A DNA stretch of 64,000 nt, from assembly GCA_038502055.1 (NCBI GenBank), contig JAXRKN010000037.1, forward strand, positions 2,294,001 to 2,358,000, in the 5' to 3' direction. The DNA is from Tanytarsus gracilentus. Taxonomy: Eukaryota > Arthropoda > Insecta > Diptera > Chironomidae. This document shows positions 1 to 11,314 of this stretch, piece after piece. The notes beneath the pieces were generated by a model. That model had not been told where the DNA came from. It was given only the letters and a program-made list of their open reading frames with translations, and ran no database searches. Position numbers and translations under genes: made by a program. Positions within the stretch are counted from its first letter, which is position 1; the number at the start of each line of letters is the position of its first letter.

Positions 1-576
1 AGGGATAATTTTTCAATTATTCATGTTGGTAAATTTATGAAACGTTCATGAGCGGCCAAAATTGTTCAGCGGAAAGCTTTCAGTGAGCCAACCGTAAAAA
101 TTGTAATTTAATGAAGGCACTTGAGTTTTTTTCCCCCAAAAATGTCAATTACTTATGTACGCGTCGATATAACATCTTGATCGTCCTCTGTTGTCAATGC
201 ATGTCTTTTTCACTGTCCAACTGACCTCAATTGTAGTGGTGGTGGCAACAAACATTGTTATCGGTTGTGTGGGAATTTAAAATGAGGTGCGAGGAAATGA
301 GGCTTTGCCTTATTGGAATCGACCGATGGTCTGCATGAAAATTTTCTACTTTAAATTCACATGCAACTTCCACATGTTCTTTAGAACGCTCATGAATACA
401 AACATGCAATTTTCATTTTGTTGTACATTAAATTCTTGTGAAATAACGAGCAGGGCGGTATGTGAATCAAAATATAATGTGATTGATAAAATTTCTAATG
501 CATGCCATTAAAATTTAGACGAGTCTGACGAATTTGTTGCCATGTACATAAAAATGATATTTTTTAAACTTTATAG
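1..576. other. No gene recognised; upstream flank of the PPxY membrane protein
   Basis: AT-rich sequence with short open frames that show no family signature. A pyrimidine-poor acceptor-like TTTATAG ends at 576, directly before the first recognisable coding exon of the next gene. Part of this interval may therefore be an intron or 5' UTR of that gene. I could not find a cysteine-rich or signal-peptide exon here. Confidence 0.5.
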
Positions 577-1238
577 ATGATCATTTTGCTGTACTTAATT
601 GTCATATCTGGTTGGGCTGTACTGATACTACTCATAAAATGTCGGAAGGCAAGAGAGAAAAGAATAGCCATGGAACAACAACAAGGTGAAAATTAAACGA
701 TTATTTTACTCCGGAAAACCTTGATTAAAATTTTACTAATAAATTTTCAGCTCAATTGAATAATGCAGTGCATGTCATTCAGATAGGAAATAGTTTTTAC
801 GATGTAATACCCGTGGGTAGGTGTCAAAATTCACATTCGAGATGCCGTGGTTTTCACATCAGACAGAGTGATTCGTCTACGAGCTTATCATCAGTTTCAA
901 ATTCAAATGCACATGTTAATCCAAGTTTTGTGATGGAAGAAGGCGTTTATCCGAGTGGTGTGAAAAATATTTTTAATGCAGTTCGGAGTAATTTTTTAAT
1001 TAAATATCTTTCAGCCATAGCACCTAGTCAAGAAATGCCTCCAAGCTATGACGAAGTAATTCGATTTTCCAATCACTATCCAAAGATCAATGGCACCCTT
1101 GCGAATGCTGAAAATTTACCACCGCCAACATTACAAGAAATCGAGCAAGGAGTTCATTCGATAACAACAATTACATCCCAAACACCCGCGATAATAACTC
1201 AACCGCAGCACGAAAGATCTCGAAGTTCCGTAAATTAA
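577..1238 (+). CDS. Small single-pass membrane protein with a PPSY (PPxY) motif
   Basis: Model: exon 577-685, exon 751-957, exon 1015-1238. The donors are G|GTGAAA at 686 and GTGTGA at 958; the acceptors are TTTTCAG at 750 and TTTCAG at 1014. The second intron is 57 bp, a multiple of three without a stop, so it could also be read through. The protein starts with MIILLYLIVISGWAVLILL, one hydrophobic segment, followed by a basic stretch (KCRKAREKR), which predicts a short outside N-terminus and a cytoplasmic tail. The tail is Ser/Asn-rich and carries MPPSYDEVI, a classic PPxY ligand for WW domains such as those of Nedd4-type ubiquitin ligases. That layout resembles WBP1-, VOPP1- or Shisa-like adaptors, but no Cys-rich ectodomain is visible. 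The methionine at 577 directly follows an acceptor-like AG, so upstream coding exons may be missing. A polyadenylation signal AATAAA lies at 1452-1457. Family unassigned. Confidence 0.6.
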
Positions 1239-1773
1239 ATTTTAAAAAATTAAAATTTCTTATTTTAGCTCAATCATTGTGTCTTATAAATAGATAAATT
1301 AAACGTATTTTCCTGGGACGATCCTTTTATTTTTTGACACTTTACTAGTAAAAAATTGATGTTGTAAGGAAAATTTTCAAAAATCTCGTTTTATGTTGAA
1401 ACGCACCTCATGTTAGCCTTTATAATGTTTGAGATGTATAAATTGTGATGAAATAAAAGATGTCGAATTCATAATAATTTGTACTAAATTTTTTATTTAT
1501 CGTTTTCATTCACGATAAATTTTTTAAACTTTTAAACTTATTCTTAATTTTTTACAAGGTAAACCTAAAAATAAAATATATTTAATTCTAAATAAATTGT
1601 CTTCTTGGTTTTTCCAAAAAAGTAAATATCTTTTAAAAATTGTTAAACGGAAAAAAGGAGAAAAAATTCAATTATTGGTCAAATCAATTTAATTCTGTTC
1701 AGCAAAAGTTTTATAGGAATTCAAAATGTAAGTAGCTTTGAATTTGATATTACTTTGAGGTAAAATTTTTAAG
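1239..1773. other. Convergent 3' flanks with polyadenylation signals on both strands
   Basis: Noncoding interval between two converging genes. AATAAA on the plus strand (1452-1457) suits the PPxY protein transcript. TTTATT at 1492-1497 reads as AATAAA on the minus strand and suits the zinc-finger transcript. If both are used, the two 3' UTRs end close to each other or overlap by a few tens of bases. Nothing else recognised. Confidence 0.45.
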
Positions 1774-4151
1774 CTATTTAAACATTATATTAATATCGTT
1801 GCTATCAATTTCTTTCAATACTCCCAGAACATCCTCCAGATCACTCGGATCGCTAAACAAAGATGAGATTGAATTATTCGATAGTAATGAATCAGATTTT
1901 TCTATCAAAGATTCATTAATTGTGAGAGCATCAATTGGAGGACTTACATTAGCATTGGATTGGTCGTATTGCAAAGTCTCGACACTTGCATCGTTGCGCA
2001 ACTCAAGACTCATTTCGAGTTTTCGGAGAATTATGACATTGTTAGCGAACTTGTGATCGACAGTCTTCAAGTTAAGGCACTTGTAAGTGTTTGGATCGTG
2101 CTGTGAGGAAAGAAAAGTAATGGAATTATAAAATATCTAGATTTAATTAATTTGTATCTTACATTGCTAACGCTTTCGATGCGTTCGCAGTACATAGGAA
2201 CTTTGGATGCATGATGATTTGCCAGATGCTCAAAGATCTTGTTCATATTTTGGCAACCGAAATGGCAATGAATGCACTGAATGCACGACTTTTTCAAACA
2301 TTTCTCATTGTGCTCGATTAGCTCTTTCAAGGTGATATTGCGATGACAAATTTTGCAGAGCTGATTCATATCACTACTTCCGTGTTTCTTCACATGCATC
2401 TCGAAGTCATTAAAGAGATAAAACTGAACTCCGCATAAGCATTCGAACTTGGTAACAAATTTGGAAATATTGACATATGATCGTGCCTCCATGTAGAGTT
2501 TGTCTCTATGTTCTCGCGAGCCTCGACGCATTATTTCGATAAAAACAGGCGATTTTTTATCGTCATGAAATCGTTTAATATGAGTCATCATATTTCCCTC
2601 GCTACAGCTACGAAAGAAACAGAATCCGCATGCATAGCAGTCAAAGCTATGCTCTTCCTGTAAGTGCTTCATTAGATTTTCTACCGAAAAATGTTGGTAT
2701 GGACAATAGCTGCATATGTTGTTGATAGTCTTGTGCAAAATCAAGTGTCGACGATAGTTGTCAGGATTGCATGTGAAATAGGCACACTGTGGCTGCATAC
2801 ACTTGAAAAAAGCTGTGAGCGAATCTTCATGAAGCATTGCCAGTGCTGCAGATTTTATTTTCTTCTCATTTGATGCCTCAAACCATGGTCGCAAACGAGT
2901 GAGTGAGTCGCCAAATGAGTTGTAAAATTGCTCTCTAGGAATTTCTGAAGAATTTCCATGTAGATTTTTGTTTAGTCGAGGATCCATAGATGGACGCGAT
3001 GCGATAGTTATTGATCGATTGCGAAGACCTTGTGAATCGGTTGCGGAATTGTTGAAAGCAGCCAAATTTTTACCAGAGCTACTGGCCGTAGGAATTTTAT
3101 ATCTTGGGGTCGTTTTCTCGATTGCACATCCGAAATGAATTGATCGTACGTGATCGAATTCATCAAGCATTGTTACAGCGCAATTCTCTTTCTCCGGGAA
3201 GAAATGGAGCTTTGAACAACTAGCGCAATATCCATTCCAAATTTGACTTTCATGAGATTTCTCAATATGCGTTTTCATCATCATCTCATCCATAATATGG
3301 ATTGAACAGCCTGGAATGTGACACTTAAAAATACTTTTTGACTGATTATCATCATCTTGGAGAAGTGCAAATGCCACATTTCTAGCGAATCCGTAAATTT
3401 TTCCGCCTCCATCGTTCTTGTTGCAATAAAGAGGTTTTGGTTGAAAGCTAACGATACTTTTTCCATGTTGTGCATCTTGATTAACTCGGGGTCGCATTTC
3501 AACACTATCATAGTTTTGATTGACAGGCACTGGAATGTCCCTGACATTTGCCTTTAATATATTCGGAGTTGTTTTATTATATAGAGTCTTGAAGAGAGCA
3601 TTATTGGATAATTTTGATGGTAGAACAGCGTTGATGGAACATGGACTGATTAAATTACCGCGTGAAGCGCTTGCTGGATTTTCCACAAAGGACAAACGTT
3701 TGCCACGGGGCGCAGGGGCAGTTGGGATCGCAAACTCGCTATCTTTGAACTTATTCGGAACCGCTGGATGTGCAAATTCCGTTTGTTGCGCATTATTATT
3801 ATGACTTCCCACGTTGATGTCTGTATGAGTTGCATGCAGTGATCCATTTGATGGCCGACGTTCAACATTCGGACCAGTCGGTGGTAGAACGCTTAATCGA
3901 CGTTCAAAAAGTTTAGCTGTCTCGCTTGCCCTTGCTGGAAGCGGCGCAAGAACACTCAATCGACGTTCAAAGAGCTTTGCTGTTTCTCCCTTTTCAAATC
4001 CAGCCTCCAAATTGGCACCTTTGAACTGTTTTAACTTGTCGAGGATTGTAATCACCGCTTTTTTATCATCCGTATCACTAATTTGAGGTTAGAATTTTAT
4101 AAATTTTAAAGGCAACTCAAAAATATATCAAACTGAAAGCACTTACGACAT
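1774..4151 (-). CDS. Multi C2H2-type zinc-finger protein (probable nuclear regulator)
   Basis: Exons on the minus strand: 4151-4147 (ATGTC, then GTAAGT), 4077-2163 and 2100-1774, giving 748 aa; junction phases are 2 and 0. The start is chosen because the tiny first exon supplies the only ATG in frame and restores MSDTDDKKAV before the long exon. The N-terminal 250 residues are low-complexity and carry a 13-residue motif twice (ETAKLFERRLSVL at about 33-45 and 54-66). Zinc-finger-like units follow at about 252-316 and 427-625. They use CX4C or CX2C spacing with HX3-4H; two are incomplete or end in HxxxC. The arrangement 'FKC-x4-C ... H-x4-H' occurs in both clusters, each preceded by a similar helix (FALLQDDD / LAMLHEDS), which suggests an internal duplication. 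The C-terminus is acidic and Ser/Asn-rich. Nucleic-acid binding is inferred from the fingers; I do not recognise the orthologue. Confidence 0.8.
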
Positions 4152-4751
4152 TTTGGATATTCTTAACTAGTTTTATTAAAGTTTGTTAAGAGTAAGTTTA
4201 TTATTTCAATTTTTAATTTGAAAATTTACGAGCTTTCGACGATTTTTACCGTGAAACCGAAATAATGTGGAGGTTTGAAATAAAAAGGAGGGGTTCGAAA
4301 CTACGAAGTTTAAATTCGTTCTTCTAACGGTTTTTTTCCATTAATTTATTTCTGAAAGAAAAATTGTCATTACACATTTTTCTGAAACTTTGTTAATTAA
4401 GTCATTTTATTCATTGTAGCAAAGCCAACACAATTTACAAAAAAATTGACAAAGTTTATAGCACCAGGGTAAAATAATTTTAGACGCACAAATTTGTCAT
4501 TAGCCAGTGAAATAATTATTTTAATGACTTTAAAGTTTTTAAGGACAGACAAAATTATCACAAATTTTATTCCTCGAGGGAAAATCAGAGTAAAAAAGTA
4601 GTTTTTAAGCAAATGTGTGTAAAGAATATTTTTTCTCGTTGCATTTGAGAGAGATAGCAACAAGTCTATGATTCTTATTAAAAAAATATTCACATACGAT
4701 TATCTATGGCGACTTTCAGTCTATCGTATGTTCGAAAGGAAAAACAATAAA
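4152..4751. other. Intergenic: zinc-finger gene promoter side and FEM1 3' UTR
   Basis: No coding exon seen. Both neighbours are on the minus strand, so this holds the 3' UTR of FEM1 and the 5' region of the zinc-finger gene. TTTATT at 4406-4411 (AATAAA on the minus strand) is a candidate FEM1 polyadenylation signal. The ORF that can be opened here is Leu/Phe/Lys-rich and has no family signature. Confidence 0.4.
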
Positions 4752-7700
4752 TTAAAGCTTATCAGCTGAATGCAATTGAATAAAATTTTCGAGATGAACT
4801 GGCACCAATGTACGGTATTTGATTTTATGTTGAGCAATCGTTCTCGCCGCAAAGCACTTAAGAGTTGTCGATTTGAACTCAAACCGCTTAATGAAGTTTT
4901 CAAGTTGTTCTAAAAGAAAAATTACTTTTATTTTCTTAGATTTTTTTAAGGCAAAAAATTAAAACTCACGAAAGGAACAAATTCTTGCAGCAGTAGCTCC
5001 ATCACAATTGACTGCATCGAGATGAATACCTGCGCCGACTAGAAGTTTAACAATCTCTTCTGCTTTCACCACAGTTTCCGATGAAACTGATCGATAGGCA
5101 GGAAATGTTGCAGCCAACGTGTGAAGAGGTGTATTTCTTTCAAGATCGAAACAATTTACCGAAGCGCCACAATGAATCAAAAGTTTTACGGTGTCCAAGC
5201 ATGGAAATCTAAAAATTGTTTAAATTTAAAAAATGCTAATTAAATTATATATTTTACTTACTTGCAAACATCACTTGTATGAAAATCGTCAACAGGACTA
5301 ACACCATTAACGGCTAGGTGAAGTAAAGTCTGATTGTCCCTGAGTCTAAGATTAATTTTATTCATTTGGAAGACAACTCGATAAATATCCTTTAAACTTT
5401 CTGGCTTTACTTTTTCTCTTCTGTTCTTCATGAGTTTTGTGAGAATTGTAAGAAGATAGAGACTGATAAAAAAAATTATTTAATGGATAATTCATTTTCG
5501 AGATGATTAAAACTCACCCAGTAAAAATGTTGGTCTCATATTCTTCTATTACCATTTCGGGATCATCTTTTGGGCCGGGTTTAATCAGCCTTTCCTTATT
5601 TCTTTCTAATTCAAAAACTGTTGCATTAAGCACGTCAAGAACGTACGGAATTTTTAGCTCAGTATCGACATGAATCATCTGAGAAAAGAGCTGAGCGAAT
5701 CGAAGCAAATCTCTTTGAACTGAAATATTAATATTTTGTCTAAGTTCGAGAGCATGCTGCCAGAGAGCAACACAACGGTCAAATCGTCCATTATCAGCAC
5801 AAACAGCACCTCGAAATACGACAGGATGTGCAACCTCAGGACAGTGTGTACCTAATATACGCTCTCGAATAGTTAATGCCTCCATATGAAGCGAATTGTG
5901 ATTGTATCGTATCGCGAGGAGATCCTGAAGAGAAGTACATTCAATCCATGACTCGTATGCGACAACTGGCGGTTTTAATTCTTTCCTAACTATATTCTCA
6001 AGATCCTCGTAGCGCAATTCCATTGCTTTGTAGAGAAAATAATACGCTTTTGAAAGGTTATAGTTGTCCTTATCGTTAGCGAATGATGCACCAATAAGTT
6101 CATATGCGTCAATAATCTGATCCTTAGTCAACAAATTTTCGCGTTCACAAAACATCTCAGTAACTTCTTCTTTTGTCCTTTCGGCAGACTGAATGAAGGC
6201 CGTCATACCATATTCATTTTTAATTTTAATATCCGCACCATATTCAAGCAAAAGGGTACAAATCTCCAAGTGTCCACATTCACTACCATAGTGGAGAGCT
6301 GTTGCTTGACAATTTGCTTGATGATTTACGTTGGCACCTTTTTGAAGAAGATACTCGACCACTTCCGTGTGGCCTTTGTACGACGATATCATGAGGCAAG
6401 TGTTATTATAAATGTTTGCGAGATTTATCTCTGCATTGTGATTAACGAGATATTGAACAATGTCCAGTCGACCATCGAAACAAGCCGCTCTTAAGGGTGT
6501 TGAGTTTGTGTCAGTGCAATAATTTACGTTCGCTCCACTTTTGACGAGGAGTTTAACAACATTCAAATGTCCTGAGCCTGCGGCAATCCAAAGTGCACTT
6601 GCACCATGCACCATGTGGCCGTCAAATTTGATTGTGCATCGTTTTTCCAAATCCATTTTATGATTGGCAAGAAGCATCTCTACGACTTTTTCTCTTCCAC
6701 AGCGACATGCAGCTGCCAACGGTGTCAATATTTGTCCATCTTCTTCAATAAATTCCTGAAAATAAAATCAAATTAAAATTATTTCTAAAAATAGTGTGAA
6801 TCATCATAAAGCACATGTACATTCAGACAATCGTCAAAATCGCTGTTTATTTGAGCTCAATAAATTGATAAACATGCATGTGTAATTTGCTTGATGTAAG
6901 CTTTACTTTCATCGATTTCATTTTTATGCATTTTACGAGCAATCAATCGACGAGTTTTCACTTAAATATTTGTAAATATTCTAGCTGTAAAAAAGATCTA
7001 TGCCTTTTATGAAGAAAATTTTGTGTGTGTATATGAGGAAGAGATTAACACAAATATTTATTTGACAGTTTGAGATTATTGTCGAGTTCATTGATCTTTT
7101 AAATAATTTTTGGCTGAGATCATTTGCATTTAGAACTAACAAAGAGCCTTTATGAAGGGATCTTAAGGGGAAAATCTGTAGGAAAATTTTCATGATAAAT
7201 TTTATTATTTATTGCACAGATGCATGTATGACGCTTCCAGCTGTCACAGAAATTACAAAGTGCTAATAAATAATGAGCAAGTGATTATGAGGAAATTATC
7301 TCGAATGAAAACCGTCCTTTATTGCTCAATTACTCGCCAGCACAGCTTGATCAATATTTTTAAAATTTTCAAATAAAATATCACGCAATTGGCAACTAAA
7401 TATAGCATAAATATTCAAAAAAGCCAGTTCCGTTTCCAAGATATACTTAAGTTAATCGACACGAAAATTTGTCGTGATATTTTTTTAATCAACACGCTCT
7501 TACTCTCTCGCAATTTAATGATCCAAGGTCATTTCCGAAAATGTGAGCCAAACATATATTTTTTATATACAGATTATTTTCTCAATTTCTCCTCAAATGA
7601 GTAGAAGAAAATATTTTTAGACGTTTGCGTTATTCTATCGCATATTCTTTTTCCTCAAATTATTTGTCATCATCATAGTTTGTTGTTGCAGGAAATTATT

Positions 7701-8882
7701 TTTGGAAACGCGTGGGGAATGGCAAAAGTAATTTGATCATATAAAAACTTATTGAAATAATTTTCCACCTTCTCCTTGAAATTAAATTTTTCGTGCAATT
7801 ATAATTGATATAATTCGTTCACATTATTGCTCTTTATTTCCTCTGCCAAATGGAATCAGATGCGCAATTTTTCCGCAATTCTTTTCGGGTTCTCGATTTA
7901 CTTTTCCTCTCAATTTCCTTCTTTGTGTAAACGCTGAGCGATCCTCATCGCAAATTTTCACGGAATTTTCTTTGTTGGCTGAATCATATGGTTTTTTTTT
8001 CTCGCCATTTGTCGGCACGAGAGATGTTTATACTCCCTAGCGACTTACTTTCTCTTGTAGCGCTCGATCACATGTGTTCAAAATATAAAGAACATGCGCA
8101 ATTGGTATGATAGTTTAAGTGTTCATTCGGGAAGAGATTTTGACAAAAAGAATTCTTTTTTGACATGAACCAGGAAGTGAAAATTGAGTAAATGAAAGGT
8201 TTATGAATGAGGATTTTTACCCCAAGATTAAGAGTCAAAGACGTGAGATTAAAATTTAAATTGTTTCAAGGTCACGTTTTTTGTTTAACGGAATCTTTAA
8301 ATAAATTTAAAAACAAACGTTGGGTGACCGCATTTTACATGATTGAAATTTTCACGTTTTTAATCCAGCCATAAACTCAAATGACTTGAGTGTAAAACTT
8401 GCATAAAATGCTATTTTTAAAATCATGATCGCTTAAAATTTAAAATTTATTTTAGTGGGATTAAATAATCTGAACATCACGCGATCTAATCACTAAGTTT
8501 GACAAGCTGTAACCGCGATAATGCAAATCAAAAAGCCGCATTTTCTCGTGTGCGTAGTTCATTAGCACAAACATAATTTGGAAACTAATGACGATAGTGA
8601 CCTTAAAGTTCACAAAAGCATGAACTCCAATGCTGTGCGAATTTTTAGAAGAAAATCTTTTCTCTCGTGACATATCGAGTAGAATTATGAAATTAAGATA
8701 TAACTCACTTGATTTACAATGATATTACGAACTTCGGGAGACTCAATTTTATTCAAAAATAGAACCAGATTAAGTGAAAATCCTTCTTTGGCTGATTGAT
8801 AAATTCTCTTCTTGAGCGTATAGAAATATTCATCTTTCTCGATCTCCTCCGCAAGTTCCGGATGATTATCGATTGTTGTCAT
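4752..8882 (-). CDS. Fem-1: Protein fem-1 homolog (ankyrin-repeat substrate receptor of a CUL2 ubiquitin ligase)
   Basis: Five exons on the minus strand: 8882-8709, 6755-5518, 5462-5262, 5208-4970 and 4909-4752, giving 669 aa with every junction in frame (first junction phase 0, later ones phase 2, 2, 1). Family knowledge: FEM1 proteins recruit substrates with C-terminal degrons to CUL2-Elongin B/C ligases. Visible evidence is a run of N-terminal ankyrin repeats (e.g. GASALWIAAGSGHLNVVKLL, NSTPLRAACFDGRLDIVQYL), then the FEM1-specific middle (ELIGASFANDKDNYNLSKAY; LHMEALTIRERILG; FRGAVCADNGRFDRCVALW; LLRFAQLFSQMIHVD). Two C-terminal ankyrins follow around LLHLAVNGVSPVDDFHTSDV and TPLHTLAATF, and the closing LKCFAARTI segment is typical of the family. 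The length matches FEM1A/B/C (about 620-670 aa). Intron 1 (6756-8708) is about 1.95 kb and shows no nested gene. Identification is firm; which vertebrate paralogue it is closest to cannot be decided here. Confidence 0.93.
6756..8708. other. FEM1 intron 1, no gene recognised
   Basis: Spans from donor CAA|GTGAGT at 8708 to acceptor TTTTCAG at 6756 (minus strand). AT-rich; the short open frames inside have no recognisable domain, splice context or codon pattern. Confidence 0.6.
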
Positions 8883-9738
8883 CGTGAATTGTGCAATTTT
8901 TTAATCTCAAGACAAACTAATTTAATTTTCTATCCTAATTCGCACTTTTTCTAAAGTCCACTACGTAATTGTGAAAATTTTCACTTCCACTTCCGATTTT
9001 TGCTGTGCTACGATTGAGAACTCGCGAGAAACTAAAGATTTTCTCCGTAAATTTAATTAAATTTTTTCGTTTTTCTCTGTGTTGATTTTTTGTTTTTAAT
9101 TTACTTTTGAATTTTGAGCGAACGTTAAAGCGTAAAATGGAATGTAGAAAATCGCGCTATTTCAAATTTTAACGGAACGTTACAAATTACTTAGATTTTT
9201 CATTTAAATGAAGAAAAGCGATAGTAAAAATTTAATTATCTCCAGCGAACTGAAAGAGTTTAAATAAAAAGAAAATTTCTATTCATGCTTATTATTCAAT
9301 CTTGTTATGTTTTTATTCCCCCGTTATTATCAAAAGATCTGATAAAATTTGTTTTATCATTTTACAATCATTATTTTTATGTTTAAATTCATAGTACACC
9401 TGACTATCAGGACATGGTTGAATTGTAATCGAAAAAAGTACATTTTTAGATACATAAATGGAGAAAAATGGCAAGATGTGGTGCAATTTAAATTCAATTA
9501 TTAAAGTTTGGAAAATATCCCTTATTTCATTGCCCACAAATCTTGATGAAAATTCAAAATAGCTGTTAATAATCCTCTCCTCTTCCCCGAACTTGTTTTA
9601 AAATGGAAATGTTTAACATCGCGGTTCATTTACATTACCCACCTAATCGCATGATTTAAATTATTTTGAATTTTCACATATATAAAGAAAATGTTGATGG
9701 TTTTAGCTTTTATAATTCACTTGCAACGCGATGTTGAT
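8883..9738. other. Intergenic: FEM1 5' region and exuperantia 3' UTR
   Basis: Both neighbours are transcribed leftward. The interval near 8883-9200 should carry the FEM1 promoter and 5' UTR. TTTATT at 9312-9317 (AATAAA on minus) is a candidate exuperantia polyadenylation signal, implying a 3' UTR of about 400 bases, plausible for a localised maternal factor. No coding exon recognised. Confidence 0.4.
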
Positions 9739-11314
9739 TTAGTTGGCGCCAGCAGCCACCATCTGAGGATTGTTATTCACGTTGTTTTGTTGCTTCTTAT
9801 GCTCGGAATCGTGAATACCAACATTGCCATTTCCTGAGAAGCGGCGGCGGCTGTAAATTGATTGTAAGACATGTTTTAGTGAAAATTCTTAAAAATCATT
9901 AAACTAGTCAATTACCTATTATTGCGTCGTTGTGAGCGGCGTCTTCGCGAGTCATTTCGAGGACCACGATTTTCCTTATTTCCGCCCACATTGTTGTTAT
10001 TCATGTTGCGTCCACGACGACGACGCGTGAAATTGTTGTTATTGTTGCTGTTACGTCCATTTCCAGATCCATTGTTATTGACGCTGTCACGACGAGGTTT
10101 TTGAACAGCATTTGGATTAGCTGGCGGCTTGGCTGGCTTCTTTTCTTCATCGAAGAAAGTATCGAGGATCTCAATCAATTCCTCACGGTCCTCCTCCTTC
10201 ACAGACTCCAAACTCTTGACGAGATTTTCCAGTCCCTCTCGCTTATCTTTGTTGTAGAGATCTTGCAACGTGTCCTTATCGTGCTTGACATCGGCTAATG
10301 CTCGACGGAAATTGACGGCACGACGGCGATGATAACGCGAGGTCGAGAAATAGTGGATAAAGATCTCGCGCATTCCTCCTTGGCGAGTGAGGCTCTCTTC
10401 CTTCTCAACGAGCTCTTCCAACTCGGATTCAAGTGGAAGGCACTTCTCACGAACGTAGTTGTGCATCTGTTCGTCAATAGCACCTTCGTCGAGCTCCTTT
10501 TCTTCTCCTCTGAAAGCCATGTACTTGCAAATCTCGTAGCTTAACTCGGCACGATGTGACGCCTTCCCCTCCAACTCAACGCTTTCCTTAATCTGAGCCG
10601 ATTCCATGTTGGGGTCGATGTGAAGACATTGCTTTTGCAAGTTGAGATTATCAGTCAGCGGAAGTAACTTGAGAGTTCTTGCTTTCATATCATCGTCCAT
10701 CATATCGTAGCCATTGCTGAATCCCTTGCAAATCTTTCCAAAACGATCCCAGAGATTGTACTTCTTCATAATCTCGATCATCATGTATGGAACAAACTTG
10801 ATTTGCTCATGATACACGAAAATGACGCCATTGTTGGTGCCATTCATCTTCTCGAGCCATGCCAAGAATTCCATGAGAGTTGCGATCTCCGTCTTGGTCT
10901 TTATGACCTAGGAATTTAAAAAAATTTAGCATTAAAAATTATTTGAGGTTATTTTGCATCTCTTTCGCACATCCCGCGTGTTCTCACACACACACCCACA
11001 CACTCACCTTATAATCAGTCATGGATTTGAGCATACGGAAGAATCCGACAGTGATAACGCGGATCCTATGGCGGGCACGGGCACCTGGATTCAAATTCAT
11101 CAAGGGCATGATGTATTGCGAGAACTGATCATTTGGCGTGTACGCAGCGATATGAACAACCTAATTTAAAGATGAAGAAAAGTTTGGCGGCCATCTTGAA
11201 AAATTTTGCAATCAAAGTTACCTCATCGATCAAACGGCGTCCAGTTGTGTCCAAATCTAAGCCCACGACCGTGTACTTTCCCTCCAACTTCTTGAATTTT
11301 GTGTCTGCAACCAT
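9739..11314 (-). CDS. exu: Maternal protein exuperantia (mRNA-localisation factor)
   Basis: Four exons on the minus strand: 11314-11222, 11160-11008, 10907-9916 and 9850-9739, giving 449 aa (junction phases 0, 0, 2). The ATG at 11314 follows AAAA; an in-frame TTG nine bases upstream is not needed. In Drosophila, Exu binds RNA and is required to localise bicoid mRNA in the ovary. It has a nuclease-like (EXO) fold without nuclease activity, then a SAM-like domain. Here the N-terminus (VVGLDLDTTGRRLIDE) and exon 2 (QYIMPLMNLNPGARARHRIR, VGFFRMLKSM) match the EXO-like domain, followed by VIFVYHEQIKFVPYMMIE. The SAM-like region around IFIHYFSTSRYHRRRAVNFR is also clear. The tail is Arg/Asn/Gly-rich (RRRRGRNMNNNN) and probably contacts RNA. 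It is shorter than Drosophila Exu, mostly because the low-complexity middle and tail are reduced. Confidence 0.92.

Noticed and set aside
287..511. Possible cysteine-containing ectodomain exon upstream of the PPxY protein
   Set aside because: The cysteines do not form a known pattern and no suitable donor joins it in frame to the acceptor at 576.
10295..10544. Open frames on both strands inside exuperantia exon 3
   Set aside because: Shadow frames of a GC-richer coding exon; the Exu frame has the homology.
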